NCBI RefSeq assembly: GCF_018704065.1
Contig: NZ_JAGUQP010000007.1
Span: 61,762-100,566 of the forward strand
Origin: Desulfovulcanus ferrireducens
Lineage (GTDB): Bacteria; Desulfobacterota; Desulfovibrionia; Desulfovibrionales; Desulfonatronovibrionaceae
Direction: 5' to 3'
Length of the DNA stretch: 38,805 nucleotides
This document shows, piece after piece, positions 31,522 through 38,805 of this stretch. Below the pieces are notes generated by a model that searched no databases, had not been told where the DNA came from, and saw nothing but the letters and a program-made list of their open reading frames with translations. The first letter of the stretch is position 1; each line of letters opens with the position of its first letter. A program made the position numbers and the translations under genes.

Positions 31522-31746
31522 ATGAAAAAGGATATTCATCCCAAAGTCTATGACACTTTAGTTAAATGCTCTTGCGGTTACCAGTTTGAGTCCAAGTCCA
31601 GTGCCGGTAAAGAAATACATGTTGAAATCTGCTCCAATTGTCATCCGTTTTTTACTGGCCAACAGAGATTTGTAGACTCTGCCGGGCGTATTGATCGCTT
31701 CAAAAAGAAGTACGCAAAATTTGCCCAAGAAAAAGAGTCTGAATAA
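31522..31746 (+). CDS. rpmE: 50S ribosomal protein L31 (zinc-binding type)
   Basis: ATG 31522 follows AAGGAGG, so the start is clear; the longer open frame from 31462 is not used. The 74-residue protein begins [20 protein letters not shown], with the CxC pair. [20 protein letters not shown] carries the CxxC pair, so it is the zinc form. It heads a run of co-directional housekeeping genes: DUF1385, prfA and prmC. Confidence 0.95.
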   Translation: MKKDIHPKVYDTLVKCSCGYQFESKSSAGKEIHVEICSNCHPFFTGQQRFVDSAGRIDRFKKKYAKFAQEKESE

Positions 31747-31754
31747 TATTTTTT

Positions 31755-32681
31755 ATGTCCAAATTATCCATAGGCGGGCAGGCAGTCATGGAGGGCGTGA
31801 TGATGCGCTCTCAAGACAGACTGTCTATTGCTGTGCGTGAGCCAAGTGGAAAGATTTGTGTTGAGTGTAGACCGTGGCTTGGTTTCAGTCGTTTTAAATG
31901 GCAAAAAAAACCATTTTTACGTGGATTTTTTGTTCTTTTAGAGACGTTGGTCAATGGAATAAAGGCCTTAAACTTCTCAGCGCAAAAAGCATATGAGGAA
32001 GAAGGCGCAGAGATAAAGCCCTGGGCACTATTTTTGACCGTCTGCTTGTCAGTTGTTCTGGCTCTGGGTATTTTTGTTGTTCTGCCTCACCTGCTCTCCC
32101 TTGGAATGAAGGCCTTGCACTTGGGTGGTGATGTTAATAGCCTCTCTTTTCACCTATGGGATGGTCTTTTTAAATTTGTTCTTTTTTTAGCGTACATCAT
32201 TCTGATATCTTTTTTGCCCGATATTAAACGTGTGTTTCAATATCATGGGGCAGAGCACAAAGTGATTCATGCGTATGAACAGGGAGCAAAATTAATACCT
32301 GCTGAGATAAAACATTTTAGCCGCCTTCACCCTAGATGCGGGACAGCTTTTCTGCTTTTTGTCCTTTCAATAAGCATTATAATCTTTACTTTTATTGTGC
32401 CTTTATTTTTAAATTTTTATACTCCGGACTCCACTGTATTTAAACACATTTTAATTTTGTTTCTAAAATTTCTACTCATGATACCTATTAGCGGTATAGC
32501 CTATGAAATTATCAAAATTGCCGGTAAAAAAAATCATGAGACGTGGTGTAAACTATTTTGTCTGCCCGGGCTATTTTTGCAACTTCTGACAACAAAAGAG
32601 CCTAGCGAGGATCAATTAGAAGTAGCCATAGCGGCTCTTCGTGCTGCTTTAGGTAAGGATGACTTATGCTCGCAAAATTAG
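31755..32681 (+). CDS. DUF1385 family integral membrane protein
   Basis: This 308-residue protein opens with the hallmark [13 protein letters not shown], then [21 protein letters not shown]. It has several membrane spans and the conserved [16 protein letters not shown] followed by HPRCGTAF. These His/Glu/Cys motifs suggest a metal-binding or enzymatic site in the membrane, but the function is unknown. The family is often next to rpmE and prfA, as here. The ATG is eight bases after the rpmE stop and its 3' end overlaps prfA by 16 bases. Confidence 0.92.
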   Translation: MSKLSIGGQAVMEGVMMRSQDRLSIAVREPSGKICVECRPWLGFSRFKWQKKPFLRGFFVLLETLVNGIKALNFSAQKAYEEEGAEIKPWALFLTVCLSVVLALGIFVVLPHLLSLGMKALHLGGDVNSLSFHLWDGLFKFVLFLAYIILISFLPDIKRVFQYHGAEHKVIHAYEQGAKLIPAEIKHFSRLHPRCGTAFLLFVLSISIIIFTFIVPLFLNFYTPDSTVFKHILILFLKFLLMIPISGIAYEIIKIAGKKNHETWCKLFCLPGLFLQLLTTKEPSEDQLEVAIAALRAALGKDDLCSQN

Positions 32682-33736
32682 AAAGTATCGAACAAAAATT
32701 TATCGAACTGGAGCAACAGCTTAGCTCGCCAGACATTTTTAATGATCATGAAAAGTATAAAAAAATTTCAAAAGCTCATTCTGAGTTGACCGAAATAGTC
32801 ACAACATTTCGTCAATACAAAAAGGTTGTGTCTGAAATAGAGGAGAATAAAGAGCTATTAAAAGATAACGATCCTGAAATCAGAGACCTGGCAGTAGCCG
32901 AGCTCGAAGGTCTTAAAGAAAAGAAGAGAGAGCTGGAAGAACGTTTAAAAATTTTACTTATTCCCAAAGACCCTCTGGATGAAAAAAATATTATATTGGA
33001 AATTAGGGCTGGTACAGGAGGCGAAGAAGCTGCCTTGTTTGTGGCGGACCTTTTCCGCATGTACAGTAGATACGCTGAAACCAAAGGATGGAAAGTAGAA
33101 ATAATGGATGCCAATGAAACCGGGACAGGTGGTTTCAAGGAGATAATCGCTTCCATATCTGGTCAGCAAGTTTATAGCCGCCTGAAATATGAATCTGGCG
33201 TGCATCGGGTGCAGCGTGTTCCGGTTACTGAGTCACAGGGTCGTATTCATACCTCAGCTGTAACCGTGGCAATACTGCCTGAGGCTGAGGAAGTAGATGT
33301 AAAAATTGAACCTTCTGATCTGCGCATAGATGTGTTCAGAGCTTCTGGGCCAGGAGGGCAGAGTGTAAACACAACGGATTCAGCTGTCCGCATTACACAT
33401 ATTCCTACAGGAATTGTAGTCTCATGTCAGGATGAGAAATCCCAGCATAAAAATAAGGCCAAAGCCATGAAGGTCCTCCGCTCTAGACTTTTGAAAATAA
33501 TGGAAGAAGAGCAAAAGAGGGAATTGGATGCCAGTCGCAAGGCTCAGGTAGGGACTGGTGATAGATCAGAAAGGATACGTACTTACAACTTTCCCCAGGG
33601 GAGGGTTACGGATCACCGTATCAACCTGACTCTTTATAACCTTGATGCCATTTTAGAGGGTAAACTGGATGATATTATCGACCCTCTAATTCAACATTTT
33701 CAGGCTGAAGCCATCAAAGAAGGTGTGACCATTTAA
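32666..33736 (+). CDS. prfA: Peptide chain release factor 1
   Basis: This 356-residue protein has the RF1 codon-recognition motif PVT in [17 protein letters not shown] (a P-x-T, reading UAA/UAG; RF2 has SPF). The catalytic GGQ lies at 230-232 in [15 protein letters not shown]. The N-terminal coiled coil and the C-terminal [15 protein letters not shown] are present. Its glutamine is methylated by PrmC, encoded directly downstream with a 3-base gap. The ATG lies within the 3' end of the DUF1385 gene, so translation is coupled. Confidence 0.97.
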   Translation: MLAKLESIEQKFIELEQQLSSPDIFNDHEKYKKISKAHSELTEIVTTFRQYKKVVSEIEENKELLKDNDPEIRDLAVAELEGLKEKKRELEERLKILLIPKDPLDEKNIILEIRAGTGGEEAALFVADLFRMYSRYAETKGWKVEIMDANETGTGGFKEIIASISGQQVYSRLKYESGVHRVQRVPVTESQGRIHTSAVTVAILPEAEEVDVKIEPSDLRIDVFRASGPGGQSVNTTDSAVRITHIPTGIVVSCQDEKSQHKNKAKAMKVLRSRLLKIMEEEQKRELDASRKAQVGTGDRSERIRTYNFPQGRVTDHRINLTLYNLDAILEGKLDDIIDPLIQHFQAEAIKEGVTI

Positions 33737-33739
33737 CCT

Positions 33740-34579
33740 GTGCGTTCCATATCCGAAGTTCTGGCCCAGGCTCAGTCTTACTTAAGTATCAAAGACGTTG
33801 ATTCCCCTAGGCTGTCAGCCCAACTCCTGTTGGCCCATGTTTTAGGGTGCAGTCGCACTGACCTTTATACCCGCCCTGACCGCCTCTTAACTCCAGACGA
33901 GTACAGACTTTTTTTTAAGTTAATAGATCGCCGGGCCCAAGGTGAGCCTGTGGCTTATATCTTGGGTCAAAAAGAATTTTATAGCCTTAATTTCAAAGTA
34001 AATTCCCACGTACTTATCCCAAGACCAGAAACTGAAACTATTATTGACCTGGTCTGCGATTTTTTTCCCAAAGAGAAGAAAATAATTTTTGCAGATTTGG
34101 GCACCGGGAGCGGATGCCTGGCTGTTACCATAGCCTATCTATATCCTTTAAGCTTTGGACTGGCTATTGATATTAGTACTCAGGCATTGAAGATCGCAAT
34201 GTTAAATGCCTCCCAACATAAAGTTCAAAACAGGTTAGCATTTATTTGCGCGGATCTTGGAACTACCCTCAAGCCGTGTTCTCTAGATCTTATTGTCACC
34301 AACCCTCCCTATATTTCTGAACAAGAATTTTCCAATTTAAGTCACGAAGTAGCAAAATTCGAACCGCAACAAGCACTGCTGAGTGGTCCCGCAGGTGTTG
34401 AATTTTATGCAGACATTGAAAGGCAGTCCAGGGAGTGCTTGAAGTCAACGGGTTTTCTTATTGCTGAAATGGGTTATAGACAGAGTAAAGAAGTCCGTAA
34501 GATCTTTTCATCATGGTCAGATGTCCGGATTGTAAAGGACCTGGCTGGGCATGACCGGGTATTGGTAGCCCGGGTTTAA
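33740..34579 (+). CDS. prmC: Release factor glutamine methyltransferase PrmC
   Basis: This 279-residue protein starts at GTG 33740. It has the N-terminal substrate-binding helices (LSAQLLLAHVLGCSRTDLY), the RPETE pre-motif (LIPRPETETI), SAM-binding LGTGSGCLAVTIA and the catalytic NPPY in IVTNPPYISEQEF. It methylates the GGQ glutamine of RF1 and RF2. The gene pair prfA-prmC is widely conserved. Length is normal. Confidence 0.95.
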   Translation: MRSISEVLAQAQSYLSIKDVDSPRLSAQLLLAHVLGCSRTDLYTRPDRLLTPDEYRLFFKLIDRRAQGEPVAYILGQKEFYSLNFKVNSHVLIPRPETETIIDLVCDFFPKEKKIIFADLGTGSGCLAVTIAYLYPLSFGLAIDISTQALKIAMLNASQHKVQNRLAFICADLGTTLKPCSLDLIVTNPPYISEQEFSNLSHEVAKFEPQQALLSGPAGVEFYADIERQSRECLKSTGFLIAEMGYRQSKEVRKIFSSWSDVRIVKDLAGHDRVLVARV

Positions 34580-34642
34580 GTTTTTGCGATAACAACGAAG
34601 GTTAAATGGCAAAGAACTTAAAAGGTCAAAAGGAAAAGAAAC

Positions 34643-34690
34643 CAACATGTTGCTCAATAGAACCAGCAATTGTTGTTTAAAAACAACAAT
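34643..34690. repeat. Palindromes in the prmC-lpxC gap
   Basis: CAACATGTTG at 34643-34652 is a perfect palindrome. ATTGTTGTTT (34669-34678) and AAACAACAAT (34681-34690) form a 10-bp inverted repeat with only two bases between. The stem is AT-rich and lacks a following T-run, so an operator or cruciform is more likely than a terminator. The remaining bases up to 34796 hold TTGACA at 34724-34729, without a good matching -10 box. Confidence 0.45.
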
Positions 34691-34796
34691 AGGTGAAAAA
34701 ACAACAAGATTAACGACCTGTGTTTGACAAAAATTTAAGAAAATCAATAAGTTGCCTCTGGCATTATTGTTGCTATTGAAAAAGCGGAGGCTGATA

Positions 34797-35717
34797 ATGA
34801 GACAAAAGACAATCAAAAGAGATATATCTTGTTCAGGGATTGGGCTGCATAGTGGGAAAAAGGTCACTCTGACTTTGAGACCAGCTCCCGAAGACACAGG
34901 CATTATTTTTGTGCACAAGGGTGAGCAAGGGAAAACGATTATTTCTTTGTCACCGGACAAAGTTATTTCAACTGGCCTGGCCACGACCATAGGGCATAAT
35001 GGTGCGCCTATCGCCACGGTGGAACATCTTTTAGGGGCCGTATATGGGCTTGGCCTGGATAATTTATATGTTGAGGTTAGCGGAGAAGAGTTGCCTATCA
35101 TGGATGGGAGCGCGACAACTTTTGTCTTCTTGCTCCGCTCAGCCGGAATTAGAAAGCAGGGTAAGCCCAAAAAAGTTCTTGCTTTTACTCGGCCGGTCAA
35201 CTTTAAAGATGGCGATAAGTGGATCAAAGTCCAGCCATACCAAGGTTTTAAAGTCAAATACACCATAGATTTTGATCACCCCATGATTGGGCGACAGGTG
35301 TTCGAGTTTAAACACAGCCCTGAGAATTTTATAAGAGTGCTAGCCAAAGCCAGGACCTTTGGCTTTCTTAAAGATGTTGAGAAATTACAGCAGTTGGGGT
35401 TGGCCCTAGGTGGTTCTCTGGACAATGCAGTGGTCCTGGACGACTATGGCGTTATCAACCCTGAGGGTTTACGGTTTGAGGATGAGCTGGTTCGCCACAA
35501 GGTACTCGATTTCATTGGTGACATGGCTGTTATGGGGCTGCCTTTATGGGGAGATTTTGAAGTGCATTGTTCGGGACATGCTTTCAACAATGCTTTTCTT
35601 CGTTTTGTGCACAAACACCAGGATGACTTTCTCAAGTTGATCGAGCTTGAAACGCAAGAACAGTCCAAACAGTCCGAGCAAATTCTTATACCTCAGCCTG
35701 AACCAGCCCTTGCTTAG
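34797..35717 (+). CDS. lpxC: UDP-3-O-acyl-N-acetylglucosamine deacetylase LpxC
   Basis: ATG 34797 is preceded by CGGAGG and begins MRQKTIKRDISCSGIGLHSG, the LpxC start. An upstream TTG frame is not used. The 306-residue protein has ATVEHLLGA (zinc His, near 77) and LVRHKVLDFIGDM near 234 (zinc His and Asp), with GHAFNNAF near 260. It catalyses the committed step of lipid A synthesis in the cytoplasm, confirming a Gram-negative host. A perfect terminator follows. Confidence 0.96.
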   Translation: MRQKTIKRDISCSGIGLHSGKKVTLTLRPAPEDTGIIFVHKGEQGKTIISLSPDKVISTGLATTIGHNGAPIATVEHLLGAVYGLGLDNLYVEVSGEELPIMDGSATTFVFLLRSAGIRKQGKPKKVLAFTRPVNFKDGDKWIKVQPYQGFKVKYTIDFDHPMIGRQVFEFKHSPENFIRVLAKARTFGFLKDVEKLQQLGLALGGSLDNAVVLDDYGVINPEGLRFEDELVRHKVLDFIGDMAVMGLPLWGDFEVHCSGHAFNNAFLRFVHKHQDDFLKLIELETQEQSKQSEQILIPQPEPALA

Positions 35718-35781
35718 TTGGAAGATAAAAGATTAAAGACAATCTGAGATTTGAAATTAAAAATTTTGAGAGCTCACAGTT

Positions 35782-35806
35782 GGCACCTTCGGGTGCCTTT
35801 TTTTTT
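35782..35806 (+). terminator. Terminator after lpxC
   Basis: GGCACC and GGTGCC form a perfect 6-bp stem with the stable tetraloop TTCG, followed by nine T residues. Confidence 0.92.
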
Positions 35807-35947
35807 GCCAGTTAAAAATTTGTCTTCAAAAGAAAAAAAGTATATTTTTGTTTGAGATAATGATTTAAGGCTCAATTGGCTTTATATCATAGAGTGCACT
35901 CCGTTCTCGAACTGTAAATTTCAAACTTTTATTGTTGAGAGGTAATT

Positions 35948-37615
35948 ATGCGAAGTCATAAAATGACCAAAGGATTGGAAAAGGCCCCGCATCGGAGCTT
36001 ACTTCATGCCCTGGGCTTGACCAGAGAGGAAATGAATCGCCCCCTGATCGGTATTGTTAATTCAGCAAACGAGATCGTCCCCGGTCATTTACATTTGGAC
36101 CAGATAGCCAGGGCGGTTAAGGCTGGAGTCCGTATGGCCGGTGGTACACCCATTGAATTTCCAACCATTGGTGTTTGTGACGGCCTGGCCATGAACCATG
36201 AAGGCATGCGTTTTAGTTTGCCCAGCCGGGAACTAATTGCTGATTCCATAGAGATTATGGCTACTGCCCATCCATTTGATGCCTTAGTCCTGATCCCCAA
36301 TTGTGACAAGGTGGTGCCGGGAATGCTTATGGCCATGCTGAGGCTGGACATCCCCGCTGTTCTCATCAGTGGAGGGCCTATGCTTGCGGGAGAATTTCAA
36401 GGTCAACCAGTCGACCTGATTTCTGTTTTTGAAGGCGTGGGTAAGGTCAAGAGTGGCCAAATGGACGAAGATACCCTGGCAGAATTGGAATTAAAGGCAT
36501 GTCCAGGCTGTGGTTCCTGTTCTGGGATGTTTACGGCCAACTCTATGAACTGTCTTGCTGAGGCCATTGGCTTGGCTTTGCCAGGAAATGGAACCATTCC
36601 GGCAGTTTCTAGTAACCGTATTCACCTGGCCAAGCAGGCAGGCATGCAGATTATAAAACTTTTGGACAAAAATATTACCCCCCGCAAGATTGTAACTAAA
36701 GAAAGCATAGCCAATGCTGTTAGGGTGGACATGGCCCTGGGCTGTTCAACCAATACAGTCCTTCATTTGCCAGCCATATTTGCCGAAGCAGGTTTGAATG
36801 TGGACCTCGATATCTTCGATAGGTTGAGTAAGACAACACCAAATTTGTGCCGTTTATCACCTGCTGGGCAGGATCACCTGGAAGACCTTAACCGGGCTGG
36901 AGGAATTTTAGCGGTCATTTCAGAACTCTCCAAAAAGGATTTAGTGAACCTGGATGTATTAACCGTGACTGGTCAGACGTTAGGCGAAAATCTTAACCGG
37001 CTGAAACCAAAAGTACTTGACTATAGTGTCATCCGCCCGATTGATGAGCCCTACAGCGCGGAAGGGGGCATTGCCATTTTAAAGGGCAGTCTGGCTCCCC
37101 AGGGTGCAGTGGTCAAACAATCAGCAGTGGCCACTGAAATGATGGAGCGTACAGGCTCAGCCAGGGTTTTTGAGGCTGAAGAAGAGGCCGTGGCTGCTAT
37201 CCTGGACGGTAAGATTAGCAAAGGGGATATTGTGATCATTCGCAATGAAGGCCCAAAAGGCGGGCCGGGAATGAGGGAAATGCTTACCCCTACCTCGGCT
37301 ATTGCCGGCATGGGGTTGGATAAAGATGTAGCTTTGATCACCGATGGTCGTTTTAGCGGCGGAACAAGGGGGGCTGCCATAGGCCATGTCTCGCCGGAAG
37401 CTGCTGAAGGTGGTCCTATTGCCGTGGTTGAAGACGGGGACAAAATTCGCATTGATATCCCTAATAGAATTCTGGATATTCTGATCAGTGAGGATGAACT
37501 GGAGTCCAGGTTGAAAAAAATAACAAAAAAAGAAAAGCCAATCCGTTCACGCTTTTTGCGTCGTTATAGTAAGCTGGCCAGTTCAGCCTCTTCAGGCGCA
37601 ATGTTCAAGGACTAA
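35948..37615 (+). CDS. ilvD: Dihydroxy-acid dehydratase IlvD
   Basis: This 555-residue protein starts at ATG 35948 after TGAGAGG. Iron-sulfur cysteines are visible: C119 in [10 protein letters not shown] and C185/C188/C191 in [37 protein letters not shown] and the C-terminal [13 protein letters not shown] are typical of the family. It dehydrates dihydroxy-isovalerate and dihydroxy-methylvalerate in valine and isoleucine synthesis. Length is normal. It leads a two-gene unit with the methyltransferase one base downstream. The 230-base leader contains GAGTGCACTC at 35892-35901. Confidence 0.97.
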   Translation: MRSHKMTKGLEKAPHRSLLHALGLTREEMNRPLIGIVNSANEIVPGHLHLDQIARAVKAGVRMAGGTPIEFPTIGVCDGLAMNHEGMRFSLPSRELIADSIEIMATAHPFDALVLIPNCDKVVPGMLMAMLRLDIPAVLISGGPMLAGEFQGQPVDLISVFEGVGKVKSGQMDEDTLAELELKACPGCGSCSGMFTANSMNCLAEAIGLALPGNGTIPAVSSNRIHLAKQAGMQIIKLLDKNITPRKIVTKESIANAVRVDMALGCSTNTVLHLPAIFAEAGLNVDLDIFDRLSKTTPNLCRLSPAGQDHLEDLNRAGGILAVISELSKKDLVNLDVLTVTGQTLGENLNRLKPKVLDYSVIRPIDEPYSAEGGIAILKGSLAPQGAVVKQSAVATEMMERTGSARVFEAEEEAVAAILDGKISKGDIVIIRNEGPKGGPGMREMLTPTSAIAGMGLDKDVALITDGRFSGGTRGAAIGHVSPEAAEGGPIAVVEDGDKIRIDIPNRILDILISEDELESRLKKITKKEKPIRSRFLRRYSKLASSASSGAMFKD

Positions 37616-37616
37616 C

Positions 37617-38354
37617 ATGCCTTGGTCAGATGAGATTGCCGAAAAATATGATTCCTGGGCCGAGACTAGATCAGGCCAGTTTGCCCTGGAGCAAGAAAAG
37701 AGGCTTATTCAACGACTGGTTTCTACCTGGCCCAGACGGAGACAAAAGTTATTGGAGCTTGGCTGCGGAACGGGTATTTTTTTGGAATTTTTCTGGGAAG
37801 CTGGTTTTGATGTCTCCGGAATTGACAGTTCCAGGGGAATGCTGGCCAGGGCAAGAAAAAGACTGGGGCACAGGGTAGAATTACATCTGGGGCGGGCGGA
37901 AGACCTCCCTTTTGAAGACAATGAATTTGACTTTGTGGCCATCATCACTGTCCTGGAGTTTTGTGAGCACCCTGAAACAGTGATTAAAGAAGCAGCCAGG
38001 GTAGCCCGCAAAGGAATGGTCATTGGCTTTTTAAATAAGCACTCCCTCTATTATTTGACTCATGGTTTAAACTATCCTGGAGCGCGGAAAAGCTTACTCA
38101 GACAGGCCCGCTGGTATTCTTGGCTGGAGATGCGTAAAATTATTTATAAAACCCTGGGCCCCCAGAAAACTTGTTCACGTTCGGTTTTGCCCGGCTCTCC
38201 CTTGTTTTGGCGTGACTGCGCCGGACTTAAATATTTACATAAAATCTTATGGCCACCTTTTGTCGGTTCATTTATTGGTATGCGTATAGACCTGATTAAA
38301 ACGGCCACCATTCAGACCCCGCTGATGATTTTCGGATCCGAACCTGCTAATTAA
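37617..38354 (+). CDS. Class I SAM-dependent methyltransferase
   Basis: This 245-residue protein has motif I LLELGCGTGIFLEFF near residue 43, acidic IDSSRGMLARARKRL, GRAEDLPFEDNEFDFVAII and the post-motif VLEFCEHPETVIKEAARV. This is the Methyltransf_11 fold. The C-terminal half (SWLEMRKIIYKTLGP) resembles no specific enzyme I can name. It begins one base after the ilvD stop, so the two are co-translated, yet a role in branched-chain synthesis is not implied. Confidence 0.88.
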   Translation: MPWSDEIAEKYDSWAETRSGQFALEQEKRLIQRLVSTWPRRRQKLLELGCGTGIFLEFFWEAGFDVSGIDSSRGMLARARKRLGHRVELHLGRAEDLPFEDNEFDFVAIITVLEFCEHPETVIKEAARVARKGMVIGFLNKHSLYYLTHGLNYPGARKSLLRQARWYSWLEMRKIIYKTLGPQKTCSRSVLPGSPLFWRDCAGLKYLHKILWPPFVGSFIGMRIDLIKTATIQTPLMIFGSEPAN

Positions 38355-38356
38355 AT

Positions 38357-38395
38357 AAGGCTGGCTAATTTTTCTTTTGACCTTTTAGCCTTTTT
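38357..38395 (+). terminator. Probable terminator after the methyltransferase gene
   Basis: AAGGCT (38357-38362) can pair with AGCCTT (38387-38392), or GGCTAA with TTAGCC, across a long loop, followed by T5. The stem is weaker than the other terminators here. Confidence 0.45.
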
Positions 38396-38805
38396 ACCTC
38401 TTATAAGTCTGTGACCAAACCTTTCTCAGAGGATAAATTTTTATAACTCAACTTTCTGACATGATTAACATCCTCAAATTACTACACAATTGAAGAGTGC
38501 ACTTTTTGAAATGCATTACAAACGGGTTGGGTAACACATATTGGCGAAGATTGCGGAAGTGCTGTGCATAGGGAGGTTGTTCCATCGAACTTTCGAAACC
38601 CATCAAAATAATAGAAAAGGCATTAAATAATATTCTATTGACTAACCCCATTATGCACAGCCCGCAAGCAAGCCTTAGATGTGTCCAAGTCTTTGTTAGC
38701 ATTGAAGAAAATGCGCTCGCAAATTAACTCAGCAACTGTGTTTTTTGTCAATAGTTAATGGTTAAAATTTATTGGTTAGTTTATTTTGTTTTCAAGAACA
38801 ATTTT
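38396..38805. other. Right-end gap without recognised gene
   Basis: No supported gene. CTGTGCATA and TATGCACAG form a 9-bp inverted repeat about 80 bases apart (near 38561 and 38652). A short minus-strand frame reading TVAELICERIFFNANKDLD to GVSQ ends at about 38630 without a credible start. The word AATGCGCTCG-AAAT-AACTC near 38709 is shared with the gap near 24719. Confidence 0.5.

Noticed and set aside
38448-38702. 84-residue minus-strand frame at the right end
   Set aside because: No ribosome-binding site and composition unlike a real protein.

Overview
The window joins a conserved chromosomal block (about 24.4-38.8 kb) to a mobile, partly decayed accessory region (about 1-24.4 kb). The conserved block carries AtpZ, AtpI, F0 subunits a and c, Rex, L31, a DUF1385 protein, RF1, PrmC, LpxC and IlvD, with F1 and the b subunits absent. 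This is the kind of arrangement I associate with sulfate-reducing Deltaproteobacteria of the Desulfovibrionales type. That assignment rests on gene content and order only. The DNA is AT-rich overall, except for the type I restriction module, which is visibly richer in GC.

Layout. 1-2.4 kb: decayed defence genes on the minus strand, an AlbA/Schlafen-type ATPase-like gene broken by a frameshift and a DUF1156 methylase with its middle deleted. 2.7-8.6 kb: a plasmid-like module with a short tyrosine recombinase, a DnaB-type helicase, a replication initiator that seems to need a -1 shift on an A9 run, an origin with 21-22 bp iterons and AT-rich 10-mers, a region of strong hairpins including a predicted three-way junction, and an Integrase_1-type recombinase. 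8.7-9.1 kb: the 3' end of a group II intron. 9.2-16.9 kb: a five-gene minus-strand operon hsdR-dinD-hsdS-prrC-hsdM, a type I restriction system with a PrrC/anticodon-nuclease-like protein that keeps an R-x3-E...H triad. 17.0-18.4 kb: a membrane protein and a second, internally deleted group II intron of the same family, in the same orientation as the first. 18.4-20.3 kb: an AIPR (abortive infection) protein with a large three-way-junction inverted-repeat structure just upstream of its start. 20.3-24.4 kb: an AT-rich stretch, an acidic Ser/Asp-rich small protein, several tiny single-span membrane proteins, a decayed serine resolvase, and an HTH gene plus tyrosine integrase ending beside tRNA-Arg(TCG). 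The 3' end of that tRNA faces the island and is its likely insertion site.

Beyond the tRNA the genes look like ordinary chromosome: a 32-codon membrane peptide upstream of the tRNA, a TolC-family protein, a Lon-like protease converging on it with a 4-base overlap, the atpZ-atpI-atpB-atpE cluster closed by a strong terminator, then rex, rpmE, DUF1385, prfA, prmC, lpxC, ilvD and a methyltransferase.

The genes most likely to work together are the Hsd operon, in which a restriction enzyme is encoded with a suicide tRNase that it would normally hold silent, and the AIPR gene with its upstream structured RNA or DNA element. The latter is the best candidate for something undescribed. The tiny membrane-protein genes and the three-way junction ahead of the Integrase_1 gene are further candidates.
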